Shown here piece by piece: positions 5,787-8,558 of a stretch of DNA of 8,558 nt (position 1 is the stretch's first letter; every line of letters begins with the position of its first letter). Origin of the DNA: JAGHEK01 sp044426235. Its GTDB lineage: Bacteria > Bacillota > Clostridia > Peptostreptococcales > Peptostreptococcaceae. A program made the position numbers and the translations under genes. A model generated the notes under the pieces. That model was given only the letters and a program-made list of their open reading frames with translations, ran no database searches and was not told the DNA's origin. Location of the stretch: the NCBI GenBank assembly GCA_044426235.1, contig JAWXUS010000043.1, positions 1 to 8,558 of the forward strand, read 5' to 3'.

Positions 5787-7985
5787 CTAACTATTAAGTT
5801 TTTCTATACATAGATTAACTAATTCTTCATCACTTGAATTTTGTTTAATGTATTTATAGAATAAAATAGCCTCATCAAATTCATTTTTAAGTTCTTTAAC
5901 ATAAGCCACATTAAACATAACATCATAGTTTTCTAAATTAATAACTAGTGCCTCTTTTAAATATTTCTCAGCAGACTCTAAATCATTTTGATATATTGAA
6001 CATACACCTTTGACATTATATATCTTGTCATCTTCTCCAAATAACTCGATATACTCATCAATTAACTTATTTAAAACATCAAGTTCAACATTTCCAACAC
6101 AATTATTTATATTTTGTAAGAATTGTTCTCTTAAAACTAACATTTCGCTAGTTATATTATTTTCTTTTTCAATAGCTTTTATTTTTTCTTTTAATATATT
6201 CGAATAATTTGTATATTTATACGTTAATTCTTTTAATAAGGATATTTTACCTAAAACCTCTCTATTGTTCAGCTCGTTAATATAATATATTAATAAATCT
6301 TCTTTATTATTAAGCAAGTATCTATAATCATTAGTACTATAAATATTTCTCAAATATATATTACTATACATATTGTATATATTAAATAATTTATGATTAA
6401 CATCACCAAGAAACTTTTTACTTTTAACCAAAACCTTAGTTATAATTCTATTCACTTTAATTCTATTAATATCTAATGTATTATCTATATTTAAAATATA
6501 ATCTTTTAAATCAATCGCAAAGGACTTATCTTTATTTACTAAGTATTTAAATTTATTAAATAAACTTTCATCATTTATTAAATGTAAATTATTAATAATA
6601 GACTTATTTTGATCAAAGTATATCTTAATAATATCTGACAAGTATAACTCATTACAATTTAATACCATCTCATTTAAATAATCATTATATTTTTTATCTA
6701 TTCTATATTTATTTAGATATCCATAATTATCATCTATGTCACTCATCATTTCATAAAATTTTTCTTTATCTTCAGATTTAGTATTATTATTTAAATAACT
6801 TTCTAAAAGAAAACTAATCTTAAGTTTATCAGACTTTTTATTTTGATTCAAATACAATTCTTTTATCTTCTTTATATCTTTATTATTAATAACACTACAT
6901 ATATATTGAGCACATATACTCATAATATTAATTTTATTATCTTCTATGAACTTTAATGCTCTTTCATATTTTTTTTCTTTAATATGAATATCTAACATAA
7001 AACCTTGTACTTCTTCTTTTTTAGCAATAAAATTACAATCTATATTTATGGAATTATATTGATCACTTTGATCATAATTATCTATATAATATAAGTATCT
7101 TTCAAAATAGTGCTTTGCTTTATTAAAGTTATATAAATTACTTTCTATAAGACCTAACATATATAAATTATCTATATTTTTCTTACTTATTTTATAATAT
7201 TCTAGTCCAACTTGCTTAGCTTTTATAAATTCTGATTTACTAATTAATAATATCATATATCTAGAATTTACATATTCATATAATTTATTTTTTTCTTTAC
7301 TATATTTATATGCTAGTTGTATCATATTAAAAGCATCTTCATAATCATTTAATTGACTATGTGTTTTAGAGAGTTGATAAAGAATATATACATTCTTTGG
7401 TTCTTCATTGTATTGTCTTTCTAATAGTTTTTTATTTCTATTCGCTTTTTTTTGGTTTAATTCTTCATCTACAAAGAAATAACCATAATGATCACAACTA
7501 ATAATATTATTATATACCGGATATTTATATGTAGGTTGCTCGTGAACTATACCTTCATATTTGAAACCATCTATATTTCTAAAAAACCTAATAACTTGAC
7601 ATTTATCTGTAACCAATGGATCTTTAGAATGTATATTTAGGATATCTAATGTAGCACTATTATATTTTGTATGTAAATTCGATTCAAAAAATTCATATAA
7701 TCTACTATAATCAGTAATAACTTCATCAGCATCAAGTACTAAAATCCATTCACCTTTAGCATATTTTAAAGATTCATTTCTCATTGATGCAAAATCATTA
7801 TTCCACTCTTTAAAGAATACTTTTCCTGTATATTCTCTTGCTATTTCAGCACTTTTATCAGTAGAACCTGTGTCAAGTATTATAAGTTCACTTTCAATAT
7901 TATTTCTTAATTTATCTAATGCTGACAACGTTCTATTTAAGTTCTTTTCTTCATTTTTCATCATCATAACTATACTAAGTTTCAT
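5787..7985 (-). CDS. Large family 2 glycosyltransferase with long helical/TPR tail (probable flagellin glycosylation)
   Basis: This 732-residue protein has no signal or membrane segment. The N-terminal GT-A domain (about 1-170) carries SIVMMMKNEE (4-13), LDTGSTD (37-43), WNNDFASMRN (61-70), LDADE (84-88) and YEGIVHEQ (143-150), in the same order and spacing as the shorter neighbour. TPR-like units follow at about 196-230 and 270-300. Residues 300-640 are helical, Lys/Asn/Ile-rich and without a motif I recognise. Two clearer TPRs end the protein (about 654-687 and 688-720). The tail is about twice that of the paralogue and may act as a scaffold on flagellin or on partner enzymes. AGGAGGG lies 7 bases before the ATG. 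Its own promoter sits directly after the flagellin terminator, so it is not simply cotranscribed with flagellin. Whether it adds the first sugar or extends the glycan is unknown. Confidence 0.87.
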   Translation of the reverse strand: MKLSIVMMMKNEEKNLNRTLSALDKLRNNIESELIILDTGSTDKSAEIAREYTGKVFFKEWNNDFASMRNESLKYAKGEWILVLDADEVITDYSRLYEFFESNLHTKYNSATLDILNIHSKDPLVTDKCQVIRFFRNIDGFKYEGIVHEQPTYKYPVYNNIISCDHYGYFFVDEELNQKKANRNKKLLERQYNEEPKNVYILYQLSKTHSQLNDYEDAFNMIQLAYKYSKEKNKLYEYVNSRYMILLISKSEFIKAKQVGLEYYKISKKNIDNLYMLGLIESNLYNFNKAKHYFERYLYYIDNYDQSDQYNSINIDCNFIAKKEEVQGFMLDIHIKEKKYERALKFIEDNKINIMSICAQYICSVINNKDIKKIKELYLNQNKKSDKLKISFLLESYLNNNTKSEDKEKFYEMMSDIDDNYGYLNKYRIDKKYNDYLNEMVLNCNELYLSDIIKIYFDQNKSIINNLHLINDESLFNKFKYLVNKDKSFAIDLKDYILNIDNTLDINRIKVNRIITKVLVKSKKFLGDVNHKLFNIYNMYSNIYLRNIYSTNDYRYLLNNKEDLLIYYINELNNREVLGKISLLKELTYKYTNYSNILKEKIKAIEKENNITSEMLVLREQFLQNINNCVGNVELDVLNKLIDEYIELFGEDDKIYNVKGVCSIYQNDLESAEKYLKEALVINLENYDVMFNVAYVKELKNEFDEAILFYKYIKQNSSDEELVNLCIEKLNS

Positions 7986-8011
7986 ATATAAACCCTCCTA
8001 TCCTTATCTAT

Positions 8012-8020
8012 ATTATATCA
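8012..8020 (-). promoter_or_regulatory. Extended -10 promoter of the large glycosyltransferase gene
   Basis: On the minus strand this reads TG-A-TATAAT, identical in the nine core positions to the promoter at 4690. The predicted start near 8005 gives a leader of about 20 bases containing AGGAGGG. The -35 position would fall in the T-tract of the flagellin terminator (8035-8040), so promoter and terminator nearly overlap. Confidence 0.6.
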
Positions 8021-8034
8021 ATAAAAATATAAAT

Positions 8035-8066
8035 AAAAAAGAGTAAAGATTACTCTTCACTCTTTT
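8035..8066 (-). terminator. Rho-independent terminator of the flagellin gene
   Basis: The transcript would form GAGUGAAGA (8062-8054), a GUAA tetraloop of the stable GNRA type (8053-8050), and UCUUUACUC (8049-8041), with one G-U wobble. Six U follow (8040-8035). Flanking A/T runs (8037-8040 with 8063-8066) extend the stem to 13 bp. It begins about 24 bases after the flagellin stop codon and insulates flagellin from the downstream glycosyltransferase. Confidence 0.8.
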
Positions 8067-8089
8067 ATCATATAAAATAATATTAAATA

Positions 8090-8558
8090 TTATTGTAATA
8101 ATTGCATTACACCTTGTGGTTGTTGCTTAGCTTGTGCAGCCATTGATTGAGATGCTTGACCTATTATATTAAGCTTTGATAATTTAACCATTTCTTTTGC
8201 AACATCTACGTCTCTTATTCTTGACTCTGCTGCAGTTAAGTTTTCACCTATATTGTTTAAATTATTTTGAGTATACTCAAGTCTATTTTGTTGAGCTCCA
8301 AGTGATGCTCTACTTGTATTTAATGTTTCTATAAATGCATCTATATCTTTAGTCGCTGCTTGAGCAGCAGTATGTGAACTAACATCCATATCTTGAAGAG
8401 ATTCTGCTGCTGTTGTCATATCCATTAATTCTATAGTTCTAACTTCTGCATTTGCTCCAGCTTGTATATTTAAAGTAAGACCTGCTGCTGGTGCTCCTGA
8501 TGCTGCTGGTGCTCCTGATGCTGCTGGTGCTCCTGATGCTGCTGGTGCTCCTGATGCT
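8090..8558 (-). CDS. fliC: Flagellin, C-terminal part (5' end outside the window)
   Basis: The open frame runs through the right edge, giving 155 complete codons. The Met at 8425 is internal. In protein order, at least four SGAPAA hexapeptides are followed by GLTLNIQAGANAEV, equivalent to the LQVGANAGQ-like start of the C-terminal D1 domain. Then come the D1/D0 helices with SLGAQQNRLEYTQNNL, NLTAAESRIRDVDVAKEM, and the family-typical end QASQSMAAQAKQQPQGVMQLLQ-type tail, complete at the C-terminus. Flagellin polymerises into the flagellar filament after export by the flagellar type III system. The repeat lies where the variable, surface-exposed D2/D3 region normally sits, and its Ser residues are candidate O-glycan sites for the neighbouring glycosyltransferases. 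GC content of the repeat (11 of 18 bases) is far above its surroundings. The promoter and N-terminal domain are not in this window. Confidence 0.95.
   Translation of the reverse strand, partial: ASGAPAASGAPAASGAPAASGAPAAGLTLNIQAGANAEVRTIELMDMTTAAESLQDMDVSSHTAAQAATKDIDAFIETLNTSRASLGAQQNRLEYTQNNLNNIGENLTAAESRIRDVDVAKEMVKLSKLNIIGQASQSMAAQAKQQPQGVMQLLQ
8483..8558 (-). repeat. Perfect 18-bp tandem repeat in the flagellin variable region
   Basis: Four identical 18-base units (8483-8500, 8501-8518, 8519-8536, 8537-8554) and four bases of a fifth run off the edge. The plus-strand unit is TGCTGCTGGTGCTCCTGA. It encodes Ser-Gly-Ala-Pro-Ala-Ala on the minus strand. The unit is a multiple of three, so copy-number change alters protein length without a frameshift. 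Absolute nucleotide identity points to recent expansion or ongoing homogenisation. Confidence 0.95.

Noticed and set aside
6010..6207. Plus-strand open frame of 65 codons inside the large glycosyltransferase gene
   Set aside because: It is antisense to a long, motif-bearing gene with Ser/Phe/Ile-rich composition and no supporting signal.
8090..8425. A short complete gene starting at the Met at 8425
   Set aside because: The same frame continues upstream without a stop through flagellin-like sequence and the repeat to the window edge, so this Met is internal to flagellin.
8483..8558. CRISPR array
   Set aside because: The 18-base units are contiguous with no spacers, stay in the flagellin reading frame and encode a regular hexapeptide.

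Overview
The window is very AT-rich DNA of a motile, Gram-positive, low-GC Firmicute, most likely a Clostridia member (perhaps Peptostreptococcaceae- or Clostridium-like; genus not resolved). The evidence is strong AGGAGG-type ribosome binding sites, extended -10 promoters, a Clostridia-type flagellin C-terminus and a PrsA-type foldase. No RNA genes, insertion sequences, CRISPR arrays or phage genes are visible, and no gene-free stretch exceeds 300 bases.

Layout, left to right: (1) an edge with a likely minus-strand promoter for a gene outside the window; (2) a PrsA/parvulin-type peptidyl-prolyl isomerase (-), with its own terminator; (3) a TagD-like glycerol-3-phosphate cytidylyltransferase (+); (4) a 951-residue three-part protein (-): SGNH-hydrolase-like domain, TPR linker and C-terminal CDP-glycerol glycerophosphotransferase domain; (5) a family 2 glycosyltransferase with a TPR tail (+); (6) a much longer paralogue, family 2 glycosyltransferase plus long helical/TPR tail (-); (7) the 3' part of a flagellin gene (-), running off the right edge inside a perfect 18-bp tandem repeat that encodes Ser-Gly-Ala-Pro-Ala-Ala.

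My reading is that genes 3-6 form a flagellin glycosylation and glycan-decoration locus beside its substrate. The two glycosyltransferases would build an O-glycan on flagellin Ser/Thr in the cytoplasm. The TagD-like enzyme would make CDP-glycerol, and the three-part protein would transfer glycerol-phosphate onto the glycan and perhaps also acylate or deacylate it through its SGNH domain. No wall teichoic acid polymerisation or export genes are visible in the window. The general logic (glycosyltransferase, nucleotidyltransferase and CDP-glycerol-transferase-like protein next to fliC) resembles the Clostridioides difficile type A flagellar modification locus, but the protein set differs. The SGAPAA-repeat flagellin, offering one Ser per six residues, is a plausible dense acceptor.

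Each gene looks like its own transcription unit. Convergent pairs share 18-bp bidirectional terminator hairpins that overlap stop codons, and most genes have a -10 box only 14-22 bases upstream of the start codon once the predicted transcription start is counted. The start of the three-part protein is best placed at 4600, not at the upstream ATG at 4621.
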